Of a stretch of 64,000 bases of DNA, positions 44,192 to 58,613 are shown one piece after another. Below the pieces are notes generated by a model that was given only the letters and a program-made list of their open reading frames with translations, had not been told where the DNA came from and made no database searches. Source of the stretch: Diogma glabrata (lineage: Eukaryota > Arthropoda > Insecta > Diptera > Cylindrotomidae); assembly GCA_963693315.1 (NCBI GenBank), contig OY856186.1:378981522-379045521 (forward strand), in the 5' to 3' direction. Within the stretch, counting starts at the first letter, position 1; the number at the start of each line of letters is the position of its first letter. Made by a program: the position numbers and the translations under genes.

Positions 44192-44961
44192 CTTCATTTT
44201 TTACCATTATGCTATCACCACCACTACGACACACATAGCATTACAACTAAACTTATTCAATTTTTCCGGTCCAATCTTCAACATCACACAGTAGGACTTC
44301 CTACTTTCTGGTTGTATTGTTGTTAGGTTGTAATCGTTTAAATCATTAATTTTCAAGTGCACCCAGTAGACATGAGTTACTGTTCGGTGACACATTTTCA
44401 GTCTTCAAATCCCTAGGTTATTGTCATGTTTTCCTCAAGCAATGAATATATCTCTCCCATTATAGAGAGTATTTACTAAAATGTTGTTTCAGATAATTTT
44501 ATTTGAAACATACTCGAACTTATATCTTGAGAGTCCTCAAGCTATGATTTGCCGCCTATTTAAAGCAGCATTACGGAAGAGACATCAATATCAATACACG
44601 TCTCTACAACTTAACTATACCTGCATACCAGTTAACATTGTGGCCTATGTCCAACCTATCATTTTTGGAAGCAGCGTATAATTTTTATCTATCATTATTG
44701 TGAACCTATACATGCATTAGTCTTAATTCGATACAGTGCCGTGATATCTTGGTCTGAGAGAATGAATTTTGTAATTGATGAGATCAACACCCGCTGGCAT
44801 ATTGGACTATGAAAGGTCATATTTCATATTTCCAACAGACTTCACTTCTGTAGTTTGTCTTCGTTATTTTGACAGAGTGAGTCTGACAGTCCCATTTCGT
44901 CGTACAGACGTTGTGTCAATTCAACCAAGGGTCATCTCTCAACCGTTTGATACCAGTCTTT
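44192..44961 (+). other. BEL 3' region before the 3' LTR
   Basis: 770 bp without a defensible gene. No polypurine tract is recognisable directly before 44963, which fits a deletion that removed it together with the start of the 3' LTR. Confidence 0.5.
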
Positions 44962-44962
44962 A

Positions 44963-46581
<1,619 letters not shown>

Positions 46582-46655
46582 GAAAGGAATGAATACAATT
46601 ACAATGAAAGATATACGCATGGAAAGTATATATTCTTTAGTAGTCGTGGATAAAA

Positions 46656-47232
46656 TTAATTATTTATATGACAGATAGTGCTAAAAATCATAGAATATTT
46701 TTTTCCATCATTATTTTTGCATGGCTTCTTTTTCTGTAAATAAAATATAGAAGAACAAAAGCTGCTATTTCAGTATTTTCTTATTATTATTATTTTCAAC
46801 CATTTGTCATTGATCGTATAAAAATTTATCGTTAACCTCACGATGGTTTTTGTAGAATTATAGTTAAGCAGAAGGTGCACATAGAATAGATTAGAAGACA
46901 TGGCTAAATATAAAATTTACATAAATGTAAAAAATATATATTATGGAATAGAAGAGGTTAGATTAGAAGAGGTTGGATTATGATGGATAGTACTTAGTAG
47001 TTGTATCAAAGCCGGATGAAAAGAGCAAGAGTGTATTGGTGTGCGAAGGGAGGGGGAAAGGAGGAGGAGGGGGGGAGCCCGCGGGATACCCCTAGTATGT
47101 ATAAAATAACCATTTTATAGGGCTCGCATATCACATTATTTTCTCTGATAAATAAAATTAACTTCACTATTTTAGACTATGGCATTTTACAGTTTTAGGC
47201 CAGTAATAATAGGAGAAAAAATTAGAAAAAAA
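46656..47232. other. Intergenic with a G-rich tract
   Basis: No ORF. AGAAGAGGTTAGATTAG-type short repeats near 46940-46980, and a strongly purine, G-rich run with several G-tracts at 47046-47078. Confidence 0.6.
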
Positions 47233-49604
47233 AAAAATAATTCGTTACAGCAAACTGATAGTGGGATATTGTAGAACACGATATTGTAAAAGAGGGAAAC
47301 ATAAATCGAACCAGCAGCTGCTATCCGGGGGAAAATGGGGAGGGTTTTTAGGGGTTGAAAGGGGTTTTTCGTGATTTCTGGCTAAACCGTGCATCCTATC
47401 AAAATGAGTTATATGCAAAAGTTGTAGGGAATAAAAAGATCTACACTTTTTGTACGGACCATTTTTACCCTCACCTCAACATTTTTCGAAAAAAATGTGA
47501 AAAACCGATTTTTTTCTTTTTTCTTGTTTTCTTTTACAAAAAAAATTTTATGAAGTTCAAATTTTGGAAAAAGATACCTCCATTTATTGGAAAAAGGCAG
47601 CAATTTTTTCGGAGGGAAATATTTAGACGTTGTTGTTAAAATTAATTTTTTTGAAAAAAAAAACCAAATTTTTAACTGCGATTCCTCTTAAAACTACGCC
47701 TCCTAAAGAGTTCAGTTTTGACTCATTTACTCGTTCTTACGTCTATTTTTGATAAGTGATAAAAGAATGGTACACTGTTATGGAAAAAAAGGCGAGAAAA
47801 TTGAAAAAACCGAGAAAATCGCTTTTTTTTTCGTGGTAATTTGCATATTTATCGTTGAATAATCGTTATTAATTAATAAAATCATTTAAATTTTTTATGA
47901 TAAACGTAAACGACGATCATTTGGAAATAAATTAATGAATAATTATATGCTTTCGTTACTTTTAGTTTATTTAGGTAACAAAAAAGCAAATTTTATTCTT
48001 CAAACATGGCGATCTCAAAAAGTACCTTTTAGTTTTCTTTCATGTTTTTTATATTTTACAGATTTGTTATTTACTTAAAACATACTAAACCTATAAGGAC
48101 AATTGTTATTTTTTGTTTTTGAGAAAAACACATTTGAATATAGGTTGATTTTTTTTGTACTTTGTGCCATACACTAAACCCAAGTTTACTGATTCTATTA
48201 AACTTATTTTGGGTTTAGAAGGTACTAAATGAGGTTTAAAGAAGGTACTAAATAAGCTTTTTTTGGGTTTTCTGAAGGTTTAATATTTTACCCAAAACAT
48301 ATTCAAATTACAGACAGACGTTTTGTTCCATGATAAAAACCAATTCGAATATTTGTTAGCAAAAATATGCCAGTTGCAGATTTTGCTGAAATTTATCAAA
48401 TAGATAGTGAATTTTCCTTTCAATTACAATAAAAAATTCATATTAAATTAAAATATATCATATATTAATTATCATATATTATAAACTAAAATAAGCATTA
48501 AATATTTTAGAAAAATGAAAATTCTGCCAATCCCATGTACCTTCGAAATCAAATTGCTCAAGAACGGCTTTACCAACTTTATCAAACTTTTTTTTTTTTT
48601 GTAGGTGATTAGTTAATCGTTTGAAAAAAAAATAATTAATTGTTTTTGTAATTAATTTTTAAATTAAAATATTAAAAAACTTTTTTAAAGTTGGCGCTTG
48701 GGTTGAAGATCAATTGAAATTTAATTTATTTTTTTTTGTAAGAACAGTTCTATCTTTACTCTAAAATATTACAAATTTACAAAGAGGCTAATATTCGTGT
48801 TCTTGAGATATTTAATTTTTAAGATTTTTAGTACGACTGAAATTCTAATTGTTGATTATTTCTTCGAACAATTTTTATCAAGTTCGAAAACGAAAGCATC
48901 TAATTATTCATAAATGTATTTCCGAATGATCGTTGTTTACGTAATAATAAAAAAAATAATATGATTTTATTAATTAGTAACAATTATTCAACGATAAATA
49001 TGCAAATTACCACGAAAAAAGCAATATTTTCGGTTTTTTCAATTTTCCCGCCTTTTTGTCCATAGATTTATACTTTTTTTTACCATTTATCAAAAATAGA
49101 CGTAAGAACGAGTAAATGAGTCAAAACTGAACTCTTTAGGAGGCGTAGTTTTAAGAGGAATCGCAGTTAAAAATTTGGTTTTTTTTTTTCAAAAAAATTA
49201 ATTTTAACAACAACGTCTAAATATTTCCCTCCGAAAAAATTGCTGCCTTTTTCCAATAAATGGAGGTATCTTTTTCCAAAATTTGAAATTCATAAAATTT
49301 TTTTTGTAAAAGAAAACAAGAAAAAAGAAAAAAATCGGTTTTTCACATTTTTTTCGAAAAATGTTGAGGTGAGGGTAAAAATGGTCCGTACAAAAAGTGT
49401 AGATCTTTTTATTCCCTACAACTTTTACATATAACTCTTTTTGATAGGATGCACGGTTTAGCCAGAAATCACGAAAAACCCCTTTCAACCCATAAAAACC
49501 CTCCCCATTCTCCCCCGGATAGCAGCTGCTGGTTCGATTTATGTTTCCCTCTTTTACAATATCGTGTTCTACAATATCCCACTATCAGTTTGCTGTAACG
49601 AATT
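47233..49604. mobile_element. Foldback element, ~715-bp inverted arms
   Basis: The left arm (47233-~47960) and right arm (~48893-49604) are inverted copies, from AATTCGTTACAGCAAACTG at each tip inward past CTTAAAACTACGCCTCCTAAAG to CGATCATT. The spacer of ~930 bp has no gene, only short direct repeats of GGTTTAAAGAAGGTACTAAA. A 94-codon frame is open in both arms but is low-complexity (K/F-rich) and has no domain. No clear target duplication. Confidence 0.8.
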
Positions 49605-50110
49605 TTTTTGTTGTTAAAATACTATTTTGCCTGGTCTATTTATAATTTGGAAAAATTAGACTAAACAATTTAACGGTTATTACCCGTATGCTGTATGGAT
49701 TATATTTGTTTGAGTCGGAACTCAAATAATCGTGTATTTACCTGGAATCTGAATCTTTTTGTTACGTAACCTAGATTTAAACAAATGAATTAACTTCATT
49801 GATTCGTTAACCTTTTAAGTAAGTTTAAATAATTTAATTTTTATGCACGATCAGCGCAATTTAAACTACGATTATACTATTATAGATTTGTCTAACTGAA
49901 ACATGATATTTATTTCAGTCTGATTTAGTATTGAAAGGTGGAGGGTATCTACTTTTATGTTACATTTTAATTTAATTGCAAATACGAATTTCTCTGAAGA
50001 AACAATTTTATCGTCAAAAAAGCTAGAAAAATTCATTAGATTTGGGCAGGGAAATGTAAAGCTGTGTCTCACCATAATCGTTCATACTAAGCTGTCTTAG
50101 AGTTTTGGAG
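49605..50110. other. Upstream region of the SV2-like gene
   Basis: No ORF of note; promoter elements not identifiable by eye. Confidence 0.4.
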
Positions 50111-51994
50111 ATGATTGAAAAGCTGGAAAATATTCCTACAGGTAGAAAACTCTAAAGTTAATAAACCTGATTGAAATTATTATTAATTTACATTTAATAG
50201 AATCAAAATATCAACAGAAGCAGCCAACTCTGTTTGAAGATGTTATATCATTAACAGGATTTGGAAAATTCAATTTCGTTCTAATCTTCTTATCGGGTAT
50301 CATAATAGCACAAACAATAGCTGAAACAAATATTGGCTTAGAGTATGTGCTTCCAATAGCTCAGTGTGATTTACAACTATCAACGCAAGAGAGAGGGATT
50401 CTTGGATCAATATCCTTTTTAGGAATTATTGTTAGTTCACAGTTATGGGGTTTTTTGGCTGATGTCTATGGACGCAAAAGAATTATTCAATCAACTTTAC
50501 TTCTATCATTTTTATTCACGGTCATCTCGAGCTTTGCAAATGGATTTTGGTCTTTTTTGATTTTCCGTTTTTTAAATGGATTTTTGTAATATTTTTAATA
50601 ACTCTAATAACGAAAAATCTTCATATCTTTACATTTTATTTCAGTATTTCTGGATCAGCTACAATTTACGTATATTTGAGTGAATTTCATAACAAACAAA
50701 ACCAATCAAATGTTATTTATAGTGCAACAATATGCTGTTTTTTTGTTATTTCGGCGGCTCCATGGATTGCGCTGTTTATCCTTAATCAGGAGTGGAGCTT
50801 TTATATGCCGCTTGTTTCGACTGTTTTTAAGCCATGGAGACTATATTTAATTACCTGTGGATTGCCTAGTTTTATTTCGGCTATGGTTTTATTTGCTTTT
50901 CCTGAAAGCCCGAAATTTCTATTGTTAGATGGTAATCAAAGCGAAGCGATACGAATTATAAAACAAATTCATAAAATGAATAATGGAAACAAAGCTGAGG
51001 ATTTAAACGTAATAAAATAGTTTATAGAAAATGATAAAATTATGGACTATATTTCTAATTAAAATCAGTGCCTTCCTTAATTTAGATAACATCGATTGTA
51101 GACGAACAAAGTGGGAAAACCACACATCGAGAAAACAGAAAATCAATATTATCGTTTTTAAAATTAGTTCGTGATCAAACATTTTCTCTATACAATAGAA
51201 AATACTTAAGAACAACATTGATAACACACACAGTACAGTTTGGAAACTTTATGGTAACTTTAGGTGTAGTGATTTGGTTTCTAACTATAACAAATATCTT
51301 AGCGGTATATATCAACAAATTTCCGAATGAAAAAATTACGATCTGTGAAATTCTAACATCCACTACATCATTTAAGTCTCAACAATTTGGAAACAAGACC
51401 AGTTTTGTAAAACTTATTCGAATTAATTATAAAAGCCTAGTTGTAAATTTTTCTGAATTCCACAGATAGATGAGTGTAGCGGCAAAATGGATGCCAGTGC
51501 ATTTTCTATTCACTTTTACAAAATCGCCTTAAATTTATTTGGATTAGTTGCTTCGGGATTTGCAGTAAATTATGTTGGAAAATTGCCGATTCTCTTATTT
51601 ATTTTCATTATGTGTGGATTAGCAGGGATAACTTTGACATTTGTTGTATCACCAACAATCGCAAAGCTGCTTCTTATGATTTTCTTTTTATCTGGCGTTG
51701 TATCGCCCATTATAAACTTAGCTGCTGTAGAATCATATCCCACCAATTTGAGAGCAATGGCAATGAGTATTACTTTGATGATGGGTCGTTTAGGAAGTGT
51801 TTTCGGTTCAACTTTAGTTGGATACTCGTTAAAATACAGCTGCAATGGAACATTTTGGTTTTTTTCCGCAGAACTTTTTGGTACCATTAATTATTGTACG
51901 AACACTTGCATTTTTTATTGGAGATTTTTTAATTTTAGTTTGTGCTTTTCTTTCGCTGTTCATACCAAACATTTACGAACGAGTCAAAAAGTAA
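50111..51994 (+). CDS. SV2-like MFS transporter (host gene, five exons)
   Basis: Exons 50111-50141, 50201-50585, 50645-51008, 51086-51406 and 51466 to the end, all with GT..AG introns of 59-78 bp and matching phases. The product of ~550 residues is a 12-helix major-facilitator protein of the insect synaptic-vesicle-glycoprotein-2-like group: 'FEDVISLTGFGKFN' at the front, 'GILGSISFLGIIVSSQLWGFLADVYGRK' (the G-x-L-x-D-x-x-G-R-K loop between helices 2 and 3), 'PESPKFLL' after helix 6, and 'AVESYPTNLRAMAMS' with 'GRLGSVFGSTLVG' in the second half. A 7-T run near 51860 shifts the last ~45 codons: the in-frame end (52014) loses the expected last helices, while the -1 nt reading ends 'FLSLFIPNIYERVKK' at 51994 and fits the family. 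The substrate is unknown; it probably acts in a vesicle or plasma membrane. Confidence 0.82.
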
Positions 51995-52403
51995 CCATCT
52001 GTATGAAGCTTTAATTGGTTTCAAAAACGTCTTTTGACGTCTCATTCTCAAGCATAAAACAAACTTTCTTTTAAACATTCGTTAGAGAGCCAGTAAACGA
52101 TTAGTGCATATTTATCAAACCGTAGCCATGAGCATCAACAAAAACAGTTTTTTATTTTTAAAGTTTTATATTTTAACCTAAATTTGTAGAGATGGACTAT
52201 TAAAAATAATTCGGAATCCTAATCCTGGAAATCTCTTATTTTATCACAGATATAATATTTACAAAAAAACTATGTGTCTAAAGAAAATTTATAGTACCAG
52301 AAATTATATAAAATAAATCAAAAAAGCTTACATTAATGAGTTGTTCTGATGTTCCACTTGAAATCCATGTGAATCGTTTTTCATTTTTGTATTAGTTATA
52401 GAA
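51995..52403. other. Shared 3' region of two convergent genes
   Basis: Likely 3' UTRs. AATAAA near 52312 on the plus strand could be the poly(A) signal of the transporter gene. No other feature. Confidence 0.4.
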
Positions 52404-52814
52404 TTATTTCCTTTGTATTTCCTTTGTAAGATTTGCATTTATACCCATCTCCGGCACTGAGAGCACATACTTCTCCAAATCATTGCCTGATGGCTCATTC
52501 AAACATTCGTACATATATAATCCTCGTTGAAATAAATCTACCACTTGCAAATATTGATGACGAGCTATATTTGTAGGCGCTAATTGACAAATTAAGCTCA
52601 ACTTACTTTTCATATTCAACGTCTCGTTCACATTTATGTGAAGAACTTTGGACGAATTATTTTCACCTTTTCGAACACAATTTGGGGCATCCAATTCATA
52701 TTCATCCATTGCATTTTTTTCAGCTACTATCGATTTAATTTTTTTCAGTAATCGGAATGGTAAAACAATGGTTTTGCTATCTTCGAGGCCGTTTTCTAAT
52801 ACAAACACGCTCAT
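52404..52814 (-). CDS. Hypothetical protein, 136 codons, single exon
   Basis: Starts with a true ATG. Mixed, normal amino-acid composition: 'VLPFRLLKKIKSIVAEKN', 'SKVLHINVNETLNMKSKLSLI' and 'RHQYLQVVDLFQRGLYMYECLN'. No signal peptide, membrane helix or zinc motif. It lies tail-to-tail with the transporter gene. I do not recognise the family; it may be the last exon of a longer gene. It has codon balance like a real coding region and is not obviously repeat-derived. Confidence 0.4.
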   Translation of the reverse strand: MSVFVLENGLEDSKTIVLPFRLLKKIKSIVAEKNAMDEYELDAPNCVRKGENNSSKVLHINVNETLNMKSKLSLICQLAPTNIARHQYLQVVDLFQRGLYMYECLNEPSGNDLEKYVLSVPEMGINANLTKEIQRK

Positions 52815-53371
52815 ATTTAAAAATACAAAAATATGTTATTTAAAATAAATTGAAAATGTTGAAATTTGTTTGGATTATTTGTTTAATTTTAAAACTTGCT
52901 GCTAGATAAACTTCTTAACACACAAAACTTACTAAAAGCAACGAAAACTTAACTCTGTTAGAATAAAAACACTAATTTTAAAAATAAATTAATTTAACAA
53001 ATTTAATATGAACAATTTCGTTAAAGAATATACATTTTCTTATCCCACAATAACACTACTCATAACAATGTTCACTCTTTGATTTAAATTTTTTTATGCA
53101 CCAACATTTGGCATTTGAAATGAATATCTAATCTTACACAAGATTATTAGAATACTAGAAAACAAGGCAGAGTGTTTTGCAAAGGAGAATGATGCTTGGT
53201 AGTCAATAACTGACAGACAAAGATCATTCCCCAGTGCAAAGCATTCCTCCATCTGTTATGCCACAACATTAGGCACACACAATTCTTAAATAAACTAAAA
53301 ACCACACATTCATTTAAACCATTTCAACGTGATAAATGCACTAATATATTTTTCTTTGCATTTTATCATAC
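52815..53371. other. Intergenic with an imperfect inverted repeat
   Basis: At 53163-53268, GTGTTTTGCAAAGGAGAATGAT faces ATCATTCCCCAGTGCAAAGC in inverted orientation (~25-bp arms), a possible small MITE. Nothing coding. Confidence 0.45.
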
Positions 53372-53509
53372 AATAGTATATTGCATATTTAAAGCGGAAA
53401 GTGAATCTTTTGTGTTCGGAGGCGAAATTTACAGCGCGAGCCGTAGGCGAGCGATGTAATTGCCTCCGAGCACAAAAGTTACTTTACCCTTGAAGCATGC
53501 ATACTATTA
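53372..53509. mobile_element. Hairpin MITE, 138 bp
   Basis: Long imperfect arms (~60 bp) from AATAGTAT inward through CTTTTGTGTTCGGAGGC and the matching GCCTCCGAGCACAAAAG. The loop is GCGCGAGCCGTAGGCGAGCG. Tips and loop type resemble the hairpin at 26387/29777-29907. Confidence 0.7.
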
Positions 53510-53707
53510 TTCCTCCGCCCGCTTCAAACTGATCAAAACCTAGATAAAGATTTACATTCAATCTCTGTAAAGAATTATTTTTGTTTCTATCATATTAGCT
53601 TGCTACATCGTTTCTAAGGAAATTTTGCGTCCCATTTTGTTTTATCAATAAATACTGCATAAATAGTAAACACCTAAATTTGCTATATAATAAAATTTAT
53701 TAAAACT

Positions 53708-56220
53708 ATGGATAGCAGTTATGAAAATAAAATAGATTCCACCCCGCCACAGATCGTAGAAACCGCGGAGAGTGTAATTTTAAATTTACTACCAGAAAAA
53801 TCAAAAAAAAGTTATGCAAGAGAATATCACTTGTTCGTTAAATGGTGCAAAATGAATAAAGTTGGATCATCTTATTCAAAAAATGTCATGCTTGCTTATA
53901 TATCCGAAATTTCCAAGACCCAAGAAATCATCAACGGCGTGATCTATATATTCGATGCTCAAAACCACTATATTAACCAAACATAATATTAACATTTCAA
54001 AATTTAACCTATTGATTGCCTTTCTAAAAAAGCAATCAAAAAGTTATAAACCCAAAAAATCAAAGATCCTCAAAAGAGAGGAACTTAATAGGTTTCTGTT
54101 AGATGCTCGTGATAAATCTTACTTGATGTTGAAGGTAATATATTTAAATAAGATAAAATATTATAAATTTTTCTGAAAATTTTAGGTTAGGTTTAGGTAA
54201 TCCAAACCCAATCCATACACAATCCATATAAAAAAAACCCAACTGGTTTAACCAACACAAATCAAAACAAAAAGAAACCAAAACAGGTTTTACCGAAATT
54301 AACTTAACGCGCCAAAAATTATAACCCAAAAAATATCACTAAATTCATATAAAAAAACCTACAAAAAACCAGGTCTTTGTTTCAAGCGCCATGTTAACTG
54401 GTTTTATTAAAAAACTAAAGGCTCCCTATTTCGGCGCCATGTATATTGATTTGGACCTTTATACGAATAATTATATTACATTATTACACCGGAAAACTCA
54501 AAAATATATGAAAACTGAATCTACGACAAACTAATTACACTTGGAAATCTCTTATAATACGAATCACAGAAAAATTGTAAAGAAACTATTGAATTGGCTA
54601 ACAAAAAAAAATAATTTAGTTAAAAACAGATCAAAGATTATATAAATTAAGATTCAAAAAACAGCTTACATTAATTTATATTGAACGTTGTATTCTTCAT
54701 GTTTTATTTTACAATTTCGTTTATCTTCTGTGATAACCCCCTTTATTAACAATTCCCCAGACATTTGATTTAAAATAGTAAGTATTACAGTTCTCTTAAG
54801 ACGTATCCTTAACGGTGAACTTTGATCTAAACAATTTTCCTCAAAATGCTGCGAACAAATTACATCATGTTTCTGCGGTTTCCAAGGTAAATTTAGTGCT
54901 TTTAACCATGCATTTAAATATTTTGTATCGGTTGGAAATCTATACAACATTTCATAACTATTATTATTTAATTAACTTTGCAATATTTTAATGTTTTCAA
55001 ATTGTAAATAACTGCATGTCCACAAATAAAACACAAAACGTCCAGATAACATTATTTTTTCTTAAAAAAACTTAAGCTTTCGATTTTTTTTGGTTCTGTC
55101 ATATTTATATATATTAATATTTTCGTTAGGCTTAAGATCTCAATTCAAATTATCACTAAAACGAATTATGGGTTTGAAATGTCACAAAATACAAACTCAA
55201 TATTCTGGTATAAAATTGATATATTTTTAAGCAATTTATAAATAAGAATAAACAAAATTTATTAAGAACCATTATTATAGTTTATTAAATTAAAACTTTA
55301 ATTTTGTCATCACACACAATTCTTCAATTTAAATTTATGTACATACTTGAACATTTAAAAATTATATACTAATGGTAAATTTATACTAATTGATTCGATC
55401 CAAACAATTTGATCGTTTAATATCATATCTTTCAGATCTTCTGTTTCATTTTTCATCATGTAACAGCAATTTCCACTAATACAACCAATTATTTACACAA
55501 AACTTGTATTTTTAATTGAAATTGAGTTTATTTAAATCATCAAAAAAATTTTTTTTAAATGTTTAAACTTTAAATGTACAGTGGTACAGATAAACGTCAC
55601 AAAATTAATAAAATTATTATGGAATTTGAAAACTATTATTTTAGAGTAAAAATTGAAAACAGTCCGTCGTTACAGCTTTTGTGTTTGGTATTTCTGGAGC
55701 TTCTCGTCGGTACGAACTAACTAAAATGACAATAGATGACATAGAAGACAATGGAACTATCCTAATAGTGAAAATCCCCAATACCAAAACCGCAGTTCAG
55801 CGTACATTTATTGTGTCAAACGGCGGAGAACGAGATCTCGATTATTTAAGCTTTTACCGTAAATATGTGGCTCTTCGCCCGTTAAACTCGACGACGCGAC
55901 GAGGCGATTTTTTTTTTAAATGCGAAAACGACAAATGCACAAATCTTATCGTATAGGAATGAACACATTTGGAAACATGCCAAAACGTATAGCAGAATAT
56001 TTAAATTTGCCTGATTCCGCTTTATACGCTGGTCACTGCTTTCAAAGATCCTCGGCAACTTTACTAGCAGATTCTGGGGCCGACATAACTTGTCGAAAAC
56101 GTCGATTACGGTTGGAAGTCTACTGCAGTAGCAGAGGGATATATTAAAGAATCACTAGAAAATAAAGCTTCATTATCTCATAAAATTCTTGGAAAAAAGC
56201 AACAACCGGATATTATCTAG
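53708..56220 (+). pseudogene. Crypton-like tyrosine recombinase, decayed
   Basis: Pieces in order: 53708-53986 with 'VILNLLPEKSKKSYAREYHLFVKWCKMN', the core-binding domain; 53955-54135 with 'SKILKREELNRFLLDARDKSYLMLK', ending at a donor AAG|GTAATA; a ~1.5-kb intron or insert; then about 55660 on, 'FGISGASRRYELTKM' (first catalytic Arg) and 'CTNLIV' / 'RIGMNTFGNMPKRIAEYLNLP', 'GHCFQRSSATLLADSGAD' and, in another frame, 'GWKSTAVAEGYI' with the nucleophile Tyr. Frames shift near 53960, 55950 and 56105. In the relatives I recall, the H-box is 'GHCFRRS'; here the HxxR arginine is Gln. This recombinase family cuts and rejoins DNA via a phosphotyrosine. Confidence 0.75.
54666..54950 (-). pseudogene. 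THAP-domain fragment inside the recombinase intron
   Basis: Reads 'YRFPTDTKYLNAWLKALNLPWKP', 'HDVICSQHFEENCLDQ' and 'SPLRIRLKRTVILTI', which is the W..A..C-x2-H-F..P part of a C2CH THAP zinc finger, a DNA-binding module of P-type transposases and of host regulators. The first Cys pair would need an upstream exon, and an acceptor-like ..GTATAG| precedes 'FPTD'. It is antisense to the recombinase. A transposase body is not visible nearby. Confidence 0.6.
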
Positions 56221-57059
56221 TTAGTAATAAAATATTACCGGATATTATCTAGTTATTAAATAAAATAGATTCAGGTATTAAAATTGAAAATTGTCAAAAC
56301 TGTCCAATAATTTAATATTATTCATAATAAATAATTTTTTTACTGTATGTATAAATTTACTTTCAGCTCGGCAATGAAACATTGCCGCTCGCCAAGCGGC
56401 AAATACAAACTTTCAACCATAACTGATAGATTGAAAAGCCTACTTTCACTATCGGGCGTAGGAAAATCAATATGATGGCATTATTGGTTTTTTTTATTTG
56501 TGTAAACAAAAAAGAACAAAATTTAAACAAAATAAACAGAAGAAAAAAACGAATCAATGTATTTGTTTCATTTCTATTTTACCATACATTGATTTCTATT
56601 GCAATTGTTTCTGTAACGATATTTGTATTTCGTTGATTGGTGTTATGATATGAAATGAAATGTTTTTTGTTTCAATGTAGAATTAATAATCACTATTAAA
56701 TTTTAATTACCCTATGGTCACATCATGAAAATATTAGCGACCACTTTAAATAAAAAAAGTCCAAGCGGCACGTATATCCGCTAGAAATAGGTAGATTTCG
56801 AGATCAGACAGTTTTGTGTGTCAGTAGAATCTGATGTATCAGATTAGTTTAAACAACACAAACTAATTTAAAACAGATATCGAACAAATTTTAAAAAGAA
56901 AATTAGCTACCTACAAGCAAAATTATATCTATCCAATTTTGCAACAAACAAATATCAAATCTACCACAGAACATGTGTGTGACAATTTATGACACAAACC
57001 TATTCTATATCATATGTCGCGCAATTACTGCAAAATATCAAAATAAGTTATTTCTAAAA
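56221..57059. other. Intergenic
   Basis: No gene. A hairpin CGGCAATGAAACATTGCCG followed by CTCGCCAAGCGGCAA is at 56370-56402, again GC-rich in an AT-rich setting. Confidence 0.5.
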
Positions 57060-58130
57060 AAATTAATTTCTTCTATTCAAATCTTTTATTTTTTTGACTG
57101 TTATAAGGTTGACATTGACTGTTATAAGGTTTTTGGAAATTGTAGTTGGGGATTGTTGCAAACTTTTTTGTTGAAGCCAACAAGTCAAAAACCTCTAACT
57201 GGAGAGGTTTATATTTATGAGAAACGGATTAAAATGTTTCCACAGATTCTAAATTTATGAAGATTTTAAAAATATTAGTATCCAAACGACCGTTATAACG
57301 GATTAAAAAAAACACTTTTTTCTAGTATAAAGCCTATAGTTCCTTAACCATCTGTGAGATTTTTCTGATTTACGAACTTGTCCAAGATATTATTAAAACA
57401 CACATTTTTAAGAAAGGATTTTTGATCTGGTTCCACAAATGCAACCGTGAGAGCGCCGGTTGATTCAAACGCATTTTGTGTTTTACAAGCTTTTTTGTTA
57501 GAGCCGCTCACTCAGAAACCTCCAACTGCAGAGGTCTTTTTTTTGAAAGAAACTGATTAAAAAGGTTTCAAAAATTCTAAATTTATGAAGTTTTTAAAAA
57601 TATTAGAATTCGAACGGCCGTCATAACGGATCTAAAAAACAGAGTTTTTTTCTAGTATAAAGCTTTTAGTTTCTTAACCATGTGTTGAATTGGGCTGATT
57701 TACGAACTTGTCCAAGATATTAATAAAACGCACATTTTAAAAAAAGGTTTTTTGATCTGGCCTTATAAATGCGACCGTGAGAGTGCCGGTTGTTTAAAAA
57801 AAAAATTTTTTTTGCAAACTTTTTTGTTGGAGCCACTCACTCAGGAACCTCTAACTGCAGAGGTCTATTTTTAAAACAAATTGATAAAAAAGATTTTAAA
57901 GATTCTAAATTTGTTAAATTTTTTGAAATATTAGTATCCAAACGGCCGTTATAACGGTTTTAAAAAATCAATTTTTTTCAGAAAAAAGCCCCTAGTTTCT
58001 TAACCACGTGTCGGATTTTGCTGATTCACGAACTTGTCCAAGATATTAATAGAACACAAAGTACAGAAAATTTTTTTGATCTACCTCAACAAATGCGACC
58101 GTGAGAGTGCCGGTCGTTTTCGTTATATCT
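57060..58130. repeat. Satellite-like tandem array, unit ~328 bp, ~3.3 copies
   Basis: ACGAACTTGTCCAAGATATTA recurs at 57372, 57702 and 58028 (steps 330 and 326), with GCGACCGTGAGAGTGCCGGTTG, AACGGCCGTTATAACGG and ACCTCTAACTGCAGAGGT following in each unit. Copies are ~80-85% alike by eye. The CCGTTATAACGG and CTCTAACTGCAGAG parts are palindromic. Confidence 0.85.
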
Positions 58131-58136
58131 CATATC

Positions 58137-58597
<461 letters not shown>

Positions 58598-58613
<16 letters not shown>

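Noticed and set aside
47355..47639. 94-codon ORF in the foldback arms as a gene
   Set aside because: Lys/Phe-rich translation of A/T runs; no recognisable protein family.
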